Assembly: GCF_000003855.2 (NCBI RefSeq)
Contig: NW_003101665.1
Location: 186,001 to 250,000 of the forward strand
Source: Blastomyces gilchristii SLH14081
Taxonomy: Eukaryota > Ascomycota > Eurotiomycetes > Onygenales > Ajellomycetaceae
Direction of reading: 5' to 3'
DNA: 64,000 nt
Part shown: positions 10,509 to 22,165 of the stretch, one piece after another
Layout: the number at the start of each line of letters is the position of its first letter
How positions within the stretch are numbered: the first letter of the stretch is position 1
Made by a program: the position numbers and the translations under genes
Notes under the pieces: generated by a model
Databases searched by the model: none
Told to the model about the DNA's origin: nothing
What the model saw: only the letters and a program-made list of their open reading frames with translations

Positions 10509-10660
10509 TAGAAGAAGATAATGAGCTTGAGTGAGAGATTGAGAATATTCTCAATGAGAGACTCTGTGACTGCAGTCAGTAATATCTTATGAAATGAGTC
10601 AGCTATAATTAACTAACCTGAACTCTGAGTTTCATATTATCTGAAACAGCAGTCTTTGAC
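10509..10660 (+). pseudogene. Chromodomain of G1-a
   Basis: Reads EEDNELE-x-EIENILNERL followed by QYLMK-x-VSYN, where the x positions are TGA in place of Trp. This matches the chromodomain core (EVEKIL...YLVKWVGY...TWEP) at the C terminus of chromovirus integrases. The two TGA codons fall on conserved Trp sites, one of them in the methyl-lysine cage. Such domains bind methylated histone H3 tails and target integration to silent chromatin. Confidence 0.85.
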
Positions 10661-10692
10661 TGATGAGAACTGCTTCTGAAAGAGAGGACTAA

Positions 10693-11000
10693 TGTAGCAG
10701 ACTGTGCCTGATCAATTATATAGACTATTCTGTTACACTTCACAGATCTCAATCACTTCATTCTTGAATACATATGCTCTGATTCTCAGTCATTCTTGAT
10801 TACTGATTCTCAGCTGCTATGAACACGCGTATATTCTCCCGCCCCGAAGCTCCACTGTGTACATCATCACATACGCGTATAAATATTCATCTTGATCACT
10901 GATTCTCACACTTTCTCTTTCTTTTCTTCTCTAATGTTTTTATCTTTGTTATATAAGACCTATAATATTATACCGATCTATTCGGCGTAGACCCCTTATA
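10693..11000 (+). repeat. 3' LTR of G1-a with upstream polypurine tract
   Basis: 308 bp, ending CCCCTTATA (terminal CA decayed to TA). A purine run GAAAGAGAGGA (10678-10688) immediately upstream is the expected plus-strand primer. Differences from the 5' LTR are almost all transitions at CpG or CpC. Confidence 0.9.
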
Positions 11001-11726
11001 AATATATACTCTTAATAATTTTTTATAACTCTAGAATTAATTTAGTATATAAATTCATCAGATTATCTTGAAGATAGTAATTAAATTCAGTTTTATAAGT
11101 ATATAGTTTTATCTGATTTTCAGTTATAATTAATATATATAAGTTCTGTTTTAAAGTTAGAATTATAGTTCTATATAATATAAAGTGTTATCAAAGATTA
11201 TTATTTACTAGAGAATTATATTTTACTATCTTTATATCTCTAATATCTGTTTATTCAAATCTCTGATAATTAATATTATAGTAGTCTCAGATTAATTTAA
11301 TATATAAGTCTTATTTCTTCTCTATTCAATCTTGAGAAGTATAGATATTAACTTAATAAAAGAGATCTAGTAAAGTTACTATAATATAGTACTCTGTAAA
11401 AGATTGTTCAGTTTTACTATAGTAATATATTAGTTTATCTCTTATAGTAATGATAGTCAGTACTATAGTATTATCTCAGACTGAATTTCTTTTTAAAAAA
11501 TTTAACTAATTCTTAAGATAAGTAAATAAATTATTATATATTTATAAGACTGACTGCAGTATTAATATATAAGTAATTAAAATTATCTTTATTATTTTAT
11601 AAAACTGAAACAGTAAATTAATCACATATTTTAACTGAGTTTATTTTATATTAGAAAGTTGTAATATCTGAATCTTTTTCTAATCAGAGTATTACACTTA
11701 ATAATTAATTATCTGATATAATTAAA
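11001..11726. other. AT-rich spacer, nothing recognised
   Basis: It lies between the duplication of G1-a and that of the LINE. No frame, repeat or motif was recognised; it is probably old decayed repeat sequence. Confidence 0.5.
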
Positions 11727-11763
11727 GAGTCTGAACAGTTATTATTATTATTATTATTATTAT

Positions 11764-12130
11764 TCTTTAATTATAGATGTATGCAGTCAGAGACTATGAC
11801 ATCTATCTGAGAATCTTTAGTTCTCAGAGTTTTTCCTATATCTATAGAGTCAACTATTATACACTTATCAATTTCAGATATGCAAAATCAGAAAATTCCA
11901 GCTCAGAATACAAAAACTGTTTACAAATTGCAGTATTTCAACATCTATTAATACTTTGAAATCATTTGAAAATATCATGACAAAGGAAAAGAGAACATAG
12001 TCTTAAAGATAGACACATTAAATAGATAGATAGAAAAGAACAGAAAGAAACAAGTACAGTAAAGAGAGACTATGATAAAATAAAATTATTAAAAGATAGT
12101 GTATAGCTGTTTTAACAGACTATATCTAAT
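11764..12130 (-). other. 3' UTR of LINE L1-a
   Basis: Nearly identical to the segment next to the tail of the truncated LINE at 45652-46020. It ends in the (TAA)n tail rather than poly(A), as in I-type LINEs. Confidence 0.75.
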
Positions 12131-15100
12131 CAATTTTCATCTCTTCATATTCAGATACTTCTGAGTTGAGTCATTTTCTTATAGCTGCTTGAGTTTCTGA
12201 TAGAAAGTCTATTAAGTATTTAAGTTCTGTCTCAGTTGAGAATAAGAACCTCATATTTAATTGATTTAAATCATACTTCTTCTTTAATCTGACTCTGAGA
12301 CTATTGTATAATGCACAATGTATTACAATATACTCAGAATTCTCATTTATATTGCAGAATGAGCACTCTGTTGAATCAAATCTATCATCAAATCTTTGTA
12401 TAAAGGATTTGAAATAACCATGTTCTAGTTTTAGCTGAATTATGAATGAGAATATTTTCTTTTTACATTTAATTGAACAAGATTTTCACTTTGATTTTAT
12501 CTCAAATCTTGAATAATATATGCTCTTCTTTTGTTTCTGCCAGCTTTCATTTCACTTATTTAAACAAGATTCTTTTATCTTTCTCTTTATAAAAGATCAG
12601 AACACTGTTTTTTGAATAGATCTGCTTAATTCTGAACTCTTTTTTACAGCTGAATCAGCCAATTCATTGTCATGAATATTCATATGAGCAGGAACTCAAT
12701 GTAGATAAATTATCAGTTTAGATGTTCTTCTCTTTTCAATTTTCAAAACAGAGTTTAAAATCAGATCAAGATTCATTTAATCATTATGAATCTGACTATT
12801 TCTAAGTCTTTTTAAAGCAGCTTGACTATCAGAGAATATTCATGTCTCTTTCAAACTATTTCCTCTTTTATGAGATTTTATTTCAATGAGTTTGAAAGCT
12901 TTCACTATTATAAATAGTTCAGCATCAAAGACTTCAGATTCACAGCCTAAATTTCAGAAATCTGAGATAAAATTGATATTATCTTCAGTATAAGCAATGT
13001 CTGTACCTAATCTATTCAAATTCTCATTTTTTGAGCCATCTGAGTAAATCAGAATAGAGTCTTTTATATTGATTGTAGAGATCTTCTTCAAATGCTGTTC
13101 ATATTCTCTCTCTTTAGATAGTTCACTTATTTGTAAGTCTATAAGAGATTTCAGCTTTTCTCTTCAGAGAGATATCTTCTCATGATCAATTTTCTCAACA
13201 TTTAATGAAGAAAATTGATTCTTAATAAGTGAACATAGTCTATACAGTTGAGAGAGTATTTTCTTTAAAGCATTATTCTCATTTCAATCAAGAAATCTAT
13301 TTCAATCCAGTTCATTTCCTGAGTTAACTGATAGAAATGAAGAAGAGACTCTTTCTCTGATTATATGATTTGAGCTCATCTTTATGACTCTCAGAGCATA
13401 GTTCATACAGGCCTTTTCAAATTAAATAGCAGGAGATGGAATTGAGACTTCAATTTTCATTACTTTAAGAGAAGATGATTTGAATGCTCTCAGAATTCTT
13501 CTCAAAGCTCTGTTTTGTAGACTTTGAAACAGTTCAGTGAAGTTATCTTGATTGTTTCATTAAACTTGAACTTTATAATCAGCTACTGAGATAATACAGG
13601 CTATGTATAACTGTCTCATAGCCTGAAAAGATAGACCTCTCTCAGTATTTAATAGTCTGATTATACTATTCAGTAGTCTCTCTGCCTTGATAATTCTTTA
13701 TTGAATATGATATTTAAAATTCAACTTGAAGTTTAATCATACTTCTAGTCATTTGATATTCAAACTGGGTTTAATCTCTTTATTCAGAAGAGTTATACTT
13801 AGTTCTTTCTTATTAAATCTGAGAAAAAAGTGAATTAACTCAGTTTTATTCATATTAAATTGAATTAGATTGATATCTGCTCTCACAAAGATTTTCTTTA
13901 CTGCTTTCTCAATCACTTCTAAATTCTCTTTGATTGTCTTTGAACTGTAGAGTAGATCAATATCATCTATATAACTTGAAGATCTCACTATTTTCATCTC
14001 TCTATTCTTGAATAAATATGCAGTGTATATTACAAATAAAACAGATGAGATTAAAGATTCTTATAATACTTCTATTTTTATCTCAGTTTTATCTTGTTTT
14101 CTTTCATCAAAGAATAGTTGTATAATTCTTTTAGATATGAAACAATCAACTTATTTTATTAGAGAAAGTGACAGTTTTAATATCTTCAAAGTTTGAATCA
14201 TCTTAGACTTTGAAACATGATTAAATGCATCTTTTATATTAATAAAAACTGCAGTTGAGACCAGATCTTCATGCTTTGCTACTTGAATATCATGAATAAC
14301 TGAGAGAACAGTGTCAATTGCAGAACATTGTTTTCTATCTCTCATTTATTCATTAAATAGAAGAGAATCACTAATAAAGCTTATAAAAGATAATTTAGTA
14401 GCTATTATCTTTTCTAGAACTTTTCTTAAACAGTTCAACAGAGATATTACTCTATATAACTTAGAAACTGACACTTTTCTATTAGATTTTATGAGGATTA
14501 CTTCAGTAGCTTCTCTTCAGTATTCAGAATGATAATCATTTCTTAAGAGATTGAAAAAGAGCTCAAAATATTCATTCTTCAAGTAGGAATATGTGTTTTG
14601 AATAATTAAATGATTAATTGAATCAGGGTCTGCAGCAGTTTTAATTGAACTTGAGAATATTACTAACTCTAGTTTATCACATGTAAGCTCAGATCATTCC
14701 CAGTTATTTTCATCAATATATTTATGAAATGACATATTCTTCTCTTCTAAATATGATGAGTTTTGAAAGAGAATTCTTATAAAAGCTTAACATTTTTCCT
14801 TAAAAGAGTTTGCTGTATACAATTCATTCTGAAATTCATATTCTAAGATTGAAAGCTTTGCTACACTTCTTGTTTTAGTATAGTTGAAGACTTTAAAGAC
14901 TTCTTTTTCTTATACTTCTTCAAGAAATTTGTTTCAGCAATCTGTTTTGACTTTTTTAATATCTGAAAAATATTCATTTTGAATAGTTTTAAACTCTTTA
15001 TCAGATATTAAGTTATTCTTTCACTCTCTCTTAGCAGTGACTAATTGCTTTCTTTTAAAAGTGATATTCTCATTTCATCAAGATTTGAAATACTCAGAAG

Positions 15101-16050
15101 ACTTTTTCTTTGAAATATTTTCTTCAATACTTATTAGAAGAATAGATATAATCAGCTTTACTCTATTCTTAAGTATTTCATTTGAGATATCTTGACTTTG
15201 ATTTCAATAAAGCTCACTCTGTCTTTCAGATTTCAGCTGTTTTACTCTTTCTTCAACTGCTTTTCAATCAGCTTTTTCAAAGTTATACTGATTAGAGAGA
15301 AGAGGATTTTCACTTCTTTGTTTTTCACTCAGTTCAATATTAAATTGAATGATCTCATGATCTGATTCTGAGGTTTCATTTGAATTAATAAATCAGTTTA
15401 TAAGTCTTTTTTCAATTAGATTTTATAACATGAAAGTTAGATCTATAATAGATTTCTATTTCATATCTTTTCTAAAGAATGTTTATTGATCAGACTTGTT
15501 AACTAAATCTATTAAATACTTAAAAGTTCATTCAACTAGTTTATCTACTCTTACTGCTCTTATGCACTCTGAGTTTTATCAGAAATAATGTGCATTGAAG
15601 TCTTCTGTAATTATAGAGTTTTTTAAGAGAGTTATATTTAAAAATCCTCTATCAATTATTCAGATATTGTTGTTTTCTTTCAATGACTTTTCATTATAGA
15701 TATTTATAAGTTGAATAGTATTAAACTCATTCTCTTTATCTATAATATCACTCACTAGAATATCAGAGTCAGATATGATATTAAATCTCAAATTAAATTG
15801 ATATCTTGATCTTTTTCTCTTATAGATCACTACTCTTGATTTTATCTCAGATTTTTCAGAATGAAAGTAGTAATAGCTTGAATGAGAAATGATGTACTTT
15901 TACTCAGTATCAAAGTTTGATTCTTAAAGAAGTACAAAATCAACTTTTTATTCAAATACAATCTGAAGATAAGAATAAATGTAATTTGAGTTTCTATTCA
16001 TATTATTTTGAATAAATATAATTTTTGAAGAGTTTTTAAACTTTTTTTGT
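12131..16050 (-). pseudogene. LINE ORF2: endonuclease, reverse transcriptase, RNase H
   Basis: Minus-strand domains run in this order. AP-like endonuclease (about 16040-15190): an N-terminal segment around ATG 15999-16001, an EDFNAH motif (about 15600; the usual GDFNAHH) and SDH near the end. Reverse transcriptase (about 15000-13700): a VFINIKDAFNHVSKSKM block (about 14260-14215) and the catalytic YIDD at 13962-13973, followed by NMNKTELIHF. RNase H (about 13060-12750): DGSKNE, EVFDAELF and IFSDSQAAL supply the acidic residues. A C-terminal Cys-x2-Cys...His...Cys motif (about 12380-12300, CSFCN then IVIHC) follows HGYFKS. Stops are mainly TGA at Trp sites. The protein would nick target DNA and copy the element RNA there. 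Confidence 0.9.
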
Positions 16051-16149
16051 TGTTTTTATTGTATATTCATACTAAGAGAGAGTAGAGATAGAGTAGAATC
16101 TAATCTCTATTATCAGATAGTAGATTATAACTATTTTAAAAAGTAGGAA

Positions 16150-17720
16150 TCTCAACTGCTTATATTATATCTAGTTTATCATCAGAGTTATTTCTCAATT
16201 CTCTAATCTTAACAGAAGTTTGAGAATTCAAATTCTGTTTACACTTAGCTGAAGAGTTGAAGTTTGAAGATCTAGATACTTAAGAATTTCTTCTTTTTAA
16301 GCTTGCAGTTGTAGATTTACTAGCTTGACTTTTCTCTTCAGTTTTAGATTTACTTTAAGCTTCATCTTTTCTTCAGTTCTTCTGAGTTCTTGAAGTAAAT
16401 ACACATTCTTTTGAGCTAGATGCATATTTTTCTTTACAATTGAAGCACTTAAGCAGAGTATGTTAACATATTTCATCTCTTTTTAAACATGTTTCACATT
16501 TATACTCACTAGTTTTGTGATCTCTAGTACAGAATGCATATTTTAAGTCTCTGAAATAAGAGATTACAAAGTATTCATATCTTTGACAGTTTGAACACTG
16601 TGTTTAAGCTTTGAGATTCATTCTTGAGTCTTTGTATTCATGAACTCTCATTTTCAAACCTGCTACTCTTACTTCAGAGATTCTTGATTGTTCAAGTATC
16701 TTTATATATACTAGAACAGAGACATTTCTTCTACTCTATCTGAACTCAATTGAATTAAGTCATACAGACTCTTTTCTCAGTTGAATAGAATTGTACTCTT
16801 TCAATTCATTTTTAAGAAGTAGCATTTCTTTCTCACAGTCAAAGATTTCAACTGAAATATTATAAAGAATGAATTTATTCTACTTTTCATCTCTCTCAGA
16901 TAGAATTATTATGTTTAACAGAGATTCTACTGCTGACTTTGAGAGATTCTTATTCTGAATAAGGAATTCTGCACTGAATTCAGGCATTGTGATCAGAATG
17001 ATGAAGTTTTCAAAGAAGAATGACTCAATTGAAGCTATAACTGATTTTTGAACTTTAATATCAGTTATTAACTGAGAAAAGAACTGCTGATTGATTTCAT
17101 TTCTAATTCTGAAAATGAGGTTTGAGTTTAGCTTATTTCTCTGAAATATGTCCTGATTTGAGACTTTGAGAATAAGTCTTCTATTTCTGAAGATTTGAAG
17201 ATTGTTCTCTTTTTACATTTTTTCCTTTACTCTTCTATCAATAGAAGTATGAGCAGTATTCTTCTCAGTTTTCTCAGAATTTTGAGCAGGTTTTGAGATA
17301 GCATATTTAGAGATAGCAGATTTAGAGACAGCAGATTCAGCTGCTTGAGTATATATTTTCTTCTGATTTAAAGAAGAAGAAGAAGAAGAAGTAGAAAAGA
17401 AAGAAGAGCAAACTGAAGAGTCAGTAATTATATTAAGAATTTTCAAAGTTTTTTGAACTGTGTTTGAAATTTCAAGTTTGAACTTGATCACTTTCTGTAG
17501 TTATCTAGCCTGAGTATGAAGAATTAACAGAACTTCTTCATTTATCTCACTCAGACACTGCTTTTCAAGAATTTTACTTACTTTTTCAAGTTTCTATATT
17601 TCAAGAACTTGTTGTTTCTCTATTTCTTCTTTCTTTCTTCTCTTCAGAATTTCAATCTCAGAAATAGTATTTGAGAAAGCATTCTTTTTCACATCAACTA
17701 AGTGTACTTTTGAACTCATT
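16150..17720 (-). pseudogene. LINE ORF1 (nucleic-acid-binding, CCHC knuckles)
   Basis: The start is chosen at ATG 17718-17720, after which a Lys/Glu-rich coiled coil and a Ser-rich segment follow. The Ser/Ala/Lys block at 17491-17213 is open for 92 codons. A run of Cys and His pairs at about 16600-16400 (CSNCQRYEYF, then FCTRDHKTSEYKC, ETC, LKCFNCKEKY) matches the two-to-three-knuckle end of Gag-like LINE ORF1 proteins. The copy at 63551-63991 is the same region with fewer lesions. ORF1 proteins coat the RNA and assist reverse transcription. Confidence 0.8.
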
Positions 17721-17733
17721 GTTTTTACTCAAT

Positions 17734-17856
17734 GAAAAGTTGATCAGACTAATTTAATTGAGATATTTATTAAACTCTTTTGAATTGAAAAGTTGATCAG
17801 ACTGTTTCAATTAACAGATTTCTAAGTCTGTTTTCAATTGAAAAGTTGATCAGACT
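17734..17856 (-). repeat. Three 53-bp tandem units in the LINE 5' leader
   Basis: GAAAAGTTGATCAGACT occurs at 17734-17750, 17787-17803 and 17840-17856, exactly 53 bp apart. The sequence between the copies is only partly alike. They lie just upstream of ORF1, where tandem promoter monomers occur in some other LINEs. Confidence 0.85.
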
Positions 17857-18710
17857 ATTTCAAAAGAAGAATAACAGACTTTTGTGTATAAAATATCTGA
17901 TTTTTTTCACACTAGTTCAGTAACTAGATTAGATTTTTGAAGAGAATCTAATAAACTAAAATTGATTTTTAAGATAAATCAGTAAAATCTTTACAATCTC
18001 TTTCTTGAGATATAGTGAGAAAAAGTATGATATCAATTGATAATAAATCAGATAATATGACAGTTTTTGAGAGAAAAACTGACAAAAAATAAATTAATTT
18101 TTTGCAGAGAAATTGATTAAAACTATTTAATTTTATTCTAAATTATTCAATTCTTCTCACACAACAAGTGTGCAACTCAAATCAGTTAGTAAAGAGTGTA
18201 AAAAAGAATTAAATATTAATAAAAGCTCTTCAGTCACTGAAAAAGTAATTCTTACTTAAAAGAATATGAAATTATAACAGAAAATAACTCTGTTTTTAAT
18301 TCTTTGTAAGAATATTGTATAAAACTCAGAGAAAAACATCTTACTTTTTCAAGAGAAGTAAAAAACTATTTCTAAGATCTTTTTTTTTTTTTTTTGCATT
18401 AACTGCTGCAGAAGAATGAGATAGAAACTGCTAAGATATACACTACTATATATTCTCTATCAAGACTTTTTCTCTTCAGAGTCTTGATATTATAGAGAAT
18501 ATAAGTCTGTTTCTATATAATAATATAAATATTATCAGAAGGATGTAGAGAAACTGATTATTTATATCTCAAAATAGAAGACTTTGTCAATGATTATATC
18601 AATATAGAGTTAATTCTTAAATTCAATAGAAATCTAGTATTGCTGTTCTCAATTCCTTACAGAATCTATTGAATATTGAGATATTAAAACTAGATTTAAT
18701 ATATCTCACT
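17857..18710 (-). other. Distal LINE 5' leader, decayed part
   Basis: AT-rich, with no coding frame. It holds a T-run of about 18 at 18380-18397 and an inverted repeat at 18449-18503 (TATTCTCTAT CAAGAC, then GTCTTGAT AT TATAGAGAATA) that could form a stem of about 17 bp with a 14-nt loop and a 2-nt bulge. Confidence 0.5.
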
Positions 18711-19392
18711 GTGCAGGGATCAAAGGCTCAGTCAGACCTTGAGATATACTGATTTTATAGTTGTTGTGTCTGCTGATTATGTATCAAGTACAGTTGCTGA
18801 GGTATCTTTTTGTACTTTTCTGTCAGGGATGGGCCAGATTGAGAGGGGTGGTACAAGGGTGAGACTTGGCATTGATGTCTAGATACACTGAAGACAGACC
18901 GCGGAGGTTGCACTTCAGAAGTGGCTGTTGATTATGTGCTTGATATTATCATCAAGGTATCTTTTTGTATTTTTCTGCCGGGGATGGGCCAGATTAGAAA
19001 GGGTGGTACAAGGGTGAGACTTGGCATTGGTGTTTTGGAACATCAAAGATGGACAGGGTTTTCGCAGAGGTCACTCCTCAGATATCTCCACAACTACAGA
19101 TTGAGGATCTTCCAAAATTGAGAAGATTGGTGCATATGGCTAGGTCTCTTCACCTTACAATTTGTATGGCAATTTGGCCCGGGGTTGTGGTGTGATAGGG
19201 GAGAATGAGGGATAATCCCACACAGGAGTTTTGAACGACGTCTGGTTCACGTTTGGCTGGATAACTCCACCACCACACGGGGTATGCAGTCGGCGATGGG
19301 GTCAAAATGCTCGTATGATCGAGGGCTTTTCGATGGATCTATCGGCGGGTTCTTATTTGAAAAATCGAGTGAGTTCATGGTGGAGCGGTTTT
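18711..19392 (-). other. GC-richer, little-mutated 5' end of LINE L1-a
   Basis: Unlike everything around it, this stretch keeps TGG, GGG, CCC and CpG freely. It contains two direct copies of a unit of about 120-155 bp: the shared GTATCTTTTTGTA motif starts at 18802 and 18957, and GATGGGCCAGATT follows in both. The left copy is more decayed than the right. Short open frames exist on the plus strand (18921-19121, 19231-19437, and about 48 codons from 19048), but no protein family is recognised. Because it lies inside the 17-bp duplication it belongs to the inserted unit, either as the LINE's own leader or as captured sequence. Confidence 0.6.
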
Positions 19393-19958
19393 GAGTCTGA
19401 ACAGTTATTTTATATATCAAACTTTACTATATTCTAATATTCTGTATTATATTCAGTGATGTGACTGATTTATTTATTTATTAAATATTATAAATTATCA
19501 TTATTATTTAGAGAAGATACAAATTATATTAATAATGTTTCAAATCTGTGATATTTATATTATTAGTTAATCTATTTAAAATTAACAGTAGTATTATTAA
19601 ACAGTATTATTAAAAAGCAATATTAAAAAGTATTATTAAAAAATATTATCTTTTATAAAATGAATATAAAAGTTATTTAAGTAATCACTTTCATCTTATT
19701 CTTATCTTAAGAATTAGTTATCTTATTATTCTTCATCTCAATATTAAGATTCTTTATCAGTATTTATATTATAAGTTGAACTAAATAAGTAATACAGAGA
19801 ATATGACCTTGTTTACTATTTTAGAAATACAAAGTTAATTTTTGCTTCAAGCTCTTCATTATAGTGTAGTTATTCACAGTATTATTAGTTATAATTGTAA
19901 GAAGACTGAGACTAATATTTTAATAGTTATTTTTAATCACAGTTATTAATATCTCTAC
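19393..19958. other. AT-rich host or old repeat sequence
   Basis: Begins with the right-hand 17-bp LINE duplication and ends with ATCTCTAC (19951-19958), the MITE duplication. Nothing coding was recognised. Confidence 0.5.
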
Positions 19959-20464
19959 TAGACTGACCGCTGAGACTATGAATTTCACATTTAATCTCAT
20001 TTAGTCTGGTCTCATACATTTCTTGATATGAATCCTGCTGGGACTAGTTATTAAAAAAATATGCAAAGTGACTATATATCAGATCTTAAAATGAAATCAT
20101 GACTTGAAAAAAATAAGAAAGTGATTTCATTTGATCTCATTTAGTCTCATTCTTGACATAAAGTTACTATTTTTAGACATTTTAAGGTTTTTTTTAGACT
20201 ATTTTTAATTTTTTAAAAAGTAACACTTTTTAATAATACTCAAATGAGATTTAAAGTCATTTAAAGTAATAAAAATAATTTAAATTAAGAAGTGAAAATC
20301 ATGATCTTATTTGAAAAATATAATAAGAGTAGACAGTAAGTCTCACTGAGACAGTATGAGACTACTATCTAATGTTAAAACCATGTAATGAGATCAGTTG
20401 AATTGATAATGAAACAATCAAAAAATCTGATTCTGATCTCAGACACAGTCACACAGTCAGTCTA
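19959..20464 (-). mobile_element. hAT-type MITE, copy 2
   Basis: 506 bp, ends TAGACTGACCGCTG and GTCAGTCTA, flanked by identical 8-mers ATCTCTAC at 19951-19958 and 20465-20472. Orientation is opposite to the copies at 21551, 26765 and 30009. Non-coding. Confidence 0.9.
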
Positions 20465-20472
20465 ATCTCTAC

Positions 20473-21462
20473 TATATAGTTCTCAGTATAACTACTAATC
20501 AATGATTCAAATTCAATTAATATCTCTTAATAAGTTCAGTTCTCATCAATATAATAACATATAACTTTCATAAATGTAAGATTATTTATACTAGTTTATA
20601 CATTTATTATAAGAGATACTCTTCAATGATTCTTCAACTCTGATTCTAGATATTATATATTAACTTTGTAGTGTATCTTAAGATTGAACTGAAAATAGAA
20701 TCAATGTGAAATATGAAGATTTAAATTAAGTATTTAAAGAAGTGTTCAGAATTCAGAGTTTTCAATTAATTAAAGAGAAAGATTCAGAGATATATATATA
20801 CAAAGTAATTATTCACAGAAGTTATCAGATAAAAGTTGTAGAATCAGAGTACTGATATATAATTATTTTCACATAATTTTCTTCAAATTAGAAAGTTAGT
20901 ATTATTAAAAATTATTATCTGATAGAGTAATTTATCAGCTCAGTAATAATTTTTTAATTATTTTTCTTTTATTATCTGCATTCTGATCACTTCAGATATC
21001 AGAAAATTTCTTCAGAATCATGATCAGTTTATAATAAATATTTCTAAATGAAGTTATAGTGATTATAGTAAAGAGATGAGTCTCTAGTAATCTATAATAT
21101 AATCTATTAATAATTATTTCATAGTTCATTGCAGTGTTTATGTTGAGTTTTTCATAAGTTTCACGATCTGAAATTAGATATGAAGAATGAAGTAATCATT
21201 CATTACAATTAAAAGAGAGTATTCTGTATTGAATTGTAAATAATATAGACTTTGTAATTCACAGTGATTTCTTAAAGAGTTTATAAATCTTTAATAAAAG
21301 TAAAAGAAGTGAAAGAAGTGAATTTAGAGAATATAATAATAATTTAAGAAAGATAATAATTTATTTTCAATAACTAATTACTAATGTATGTAAGAAGAAT
21401 TATTATAAGAGAAAATAATCTTCTTTCTTAACTTAGTTATAATTTTAGTACTAACTCAGATT
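20473..21462. other. Decayed spacer before the nested block
   Basis: AT-rich, no frame or repeat recognised. It ends in AGATT; its last four bases, GATT (21459-21462), recur at 44281-44284 on the far side of the G3 element. Confidence 0.5.
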
Positions 21463-22165
21463 TGTGATTCAGAAGAATGTACAATCACTAGATAATAATG
21501 CGGCCGCTTCCGAACATGCTTACACTTCTGAATATGCTTACGAATGTGAATAGACTGACCGTGTGACCGTGTTTGAGACCAGAACCAGATTTTGTAATAG
21601 TCTTATTATCAATTCAACTGATCTCATTACACAGTTTTAACATTAGATAGTAGTCTTATACTATCTCAGTGAGACTTACTATTTACTCTTATCACATTTT
21701 TCAAATAAGATCATGATTTCTACTTCTCAATTTAAATTATTTTTATTACTTTAAATAACTTTAAATCTTATTTAAGTATTATTAAAAAGTGTTACTTTTT
21801 TAAAAAAATTAAAAAATAGTTTAAAAAAAACCTTAAAATGTCTAAAAATAGGTAACTTTATATCAAGAATGAGATTAAATGAGATTAAATGAGATTACTT
21901 TCTCATTTTTTTCAAGTCATGATTTCATTTTAAGATCTGATCTATTGTCACTTTACATGTTTTTTTAATGACTAGTCTCAGCAGAATTCAAATCAAGAAA
22001 TATATAAGATCAGATCAAATGAAATCAAATGTGAAATTCATAGTCCCGGCGGCCAGTCTAAATGTGAAGAGGTCATAGCAGCCACTAATTAATTTAGTAT
22101 AATGTATATAAGAAGCCGGCGTACGCCTGTAATTATACACTGACTTAAGCAATCTTTGAATCACA
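21463..22165 (+). repeat. 5' LTR of G3-a, split by a MITE
   Basis: 185 bp once the MITE and one 8-bp duplication are removed, equal to the 3' LTR at 44096-44280. It retains GCGGCCGC (about 21500) and GGCGTACGCC (about 22117), decayed in the 3' copy to ACAGCTGC and CGCGTACGCC. Confidence 0.9.
21551..22060 (+). mobile_element. hAT-type MITE, copy 3, inside the G3-a 5' LTR
   Basis: 510 bp, TAGACTGACCGTGTGACCG to CGGCGGCCAGTCTA, flanked by identical AATGTGAA (21543-21550, 22061-22068). The G3 3' LTR has the single uninterrupted AATGTGAA at about 44175, which proves the insertion. Confidence 0.95.

Larger units (their letters stand above)
5350..11000 (+). mobile_element. Full-length Ty3/gypsy chromovirus, family G1, copy G1-a
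   Basis: 5651 bp with 308-bp LTRs at both ends. It is flanked by the identical 5-bp duplication AATAT (5345-5349 and 11001-11005), which fixes both boundaries. The interior reads gag, protease, reverse transcriptase, RNase H, integrase and chromodomain, all on the plus strand and all interrupted by stops, mostly TGA. The order RT-RNase H-integrase defines Ty3/gypsy, and the C-terminal chromodomain defines chromoviruses. Two further copies lie at 27945-34168 and 50920-56668 (minus). It is dead as it stands, but the LTRs, the catalytic YLDD and the primer site are still legible. Confidence 0.95.
11739..19392 (-). mobile_element. Full-length Tad-like LINE, copy L1-a
   Basis: The 3' end (left) is a (TTA/TAA)n tail at 11739-11763. 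The element is flanked by the identical 17-mer GAGTCTGAACAGTTATT at 11727-11743 and 19393-19409, which overlaps the tail by a few bases and is the kind of target duplication LINEs make. Read on the minus strand, the order is a 5' leader (19392-17720), ORF1 with CCHC knuckles, and ORF2 with AP-type endonuclease, reverse transcriptase, RNase H and a C-terminal CCHC-like motif. RNase H after reverse transcriptase and two ORFs fit the Tad/I groups of fungi. Two 5'-truncated relatives lie at 45639 and 63538. Confidence 0.85.

Noticed and set aside
18921..19437. Two plus-strand frames of 66 and 68 codons as host genes
   Set aside because: They are short, share no recognised domain, lie inside the LINE target duplication and overlap a tandem repeat. 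They are kept only as part of the leader description.
21479..21500. G3 LTR start at TGTACAATC or at the GCGGCCGC block
   Set aside because: Similarity between the two LTRs extends further left to TGTGATTC, which forms an 8-bp inverted repeat with the LTR end and gives equal 185-bp LTRs.
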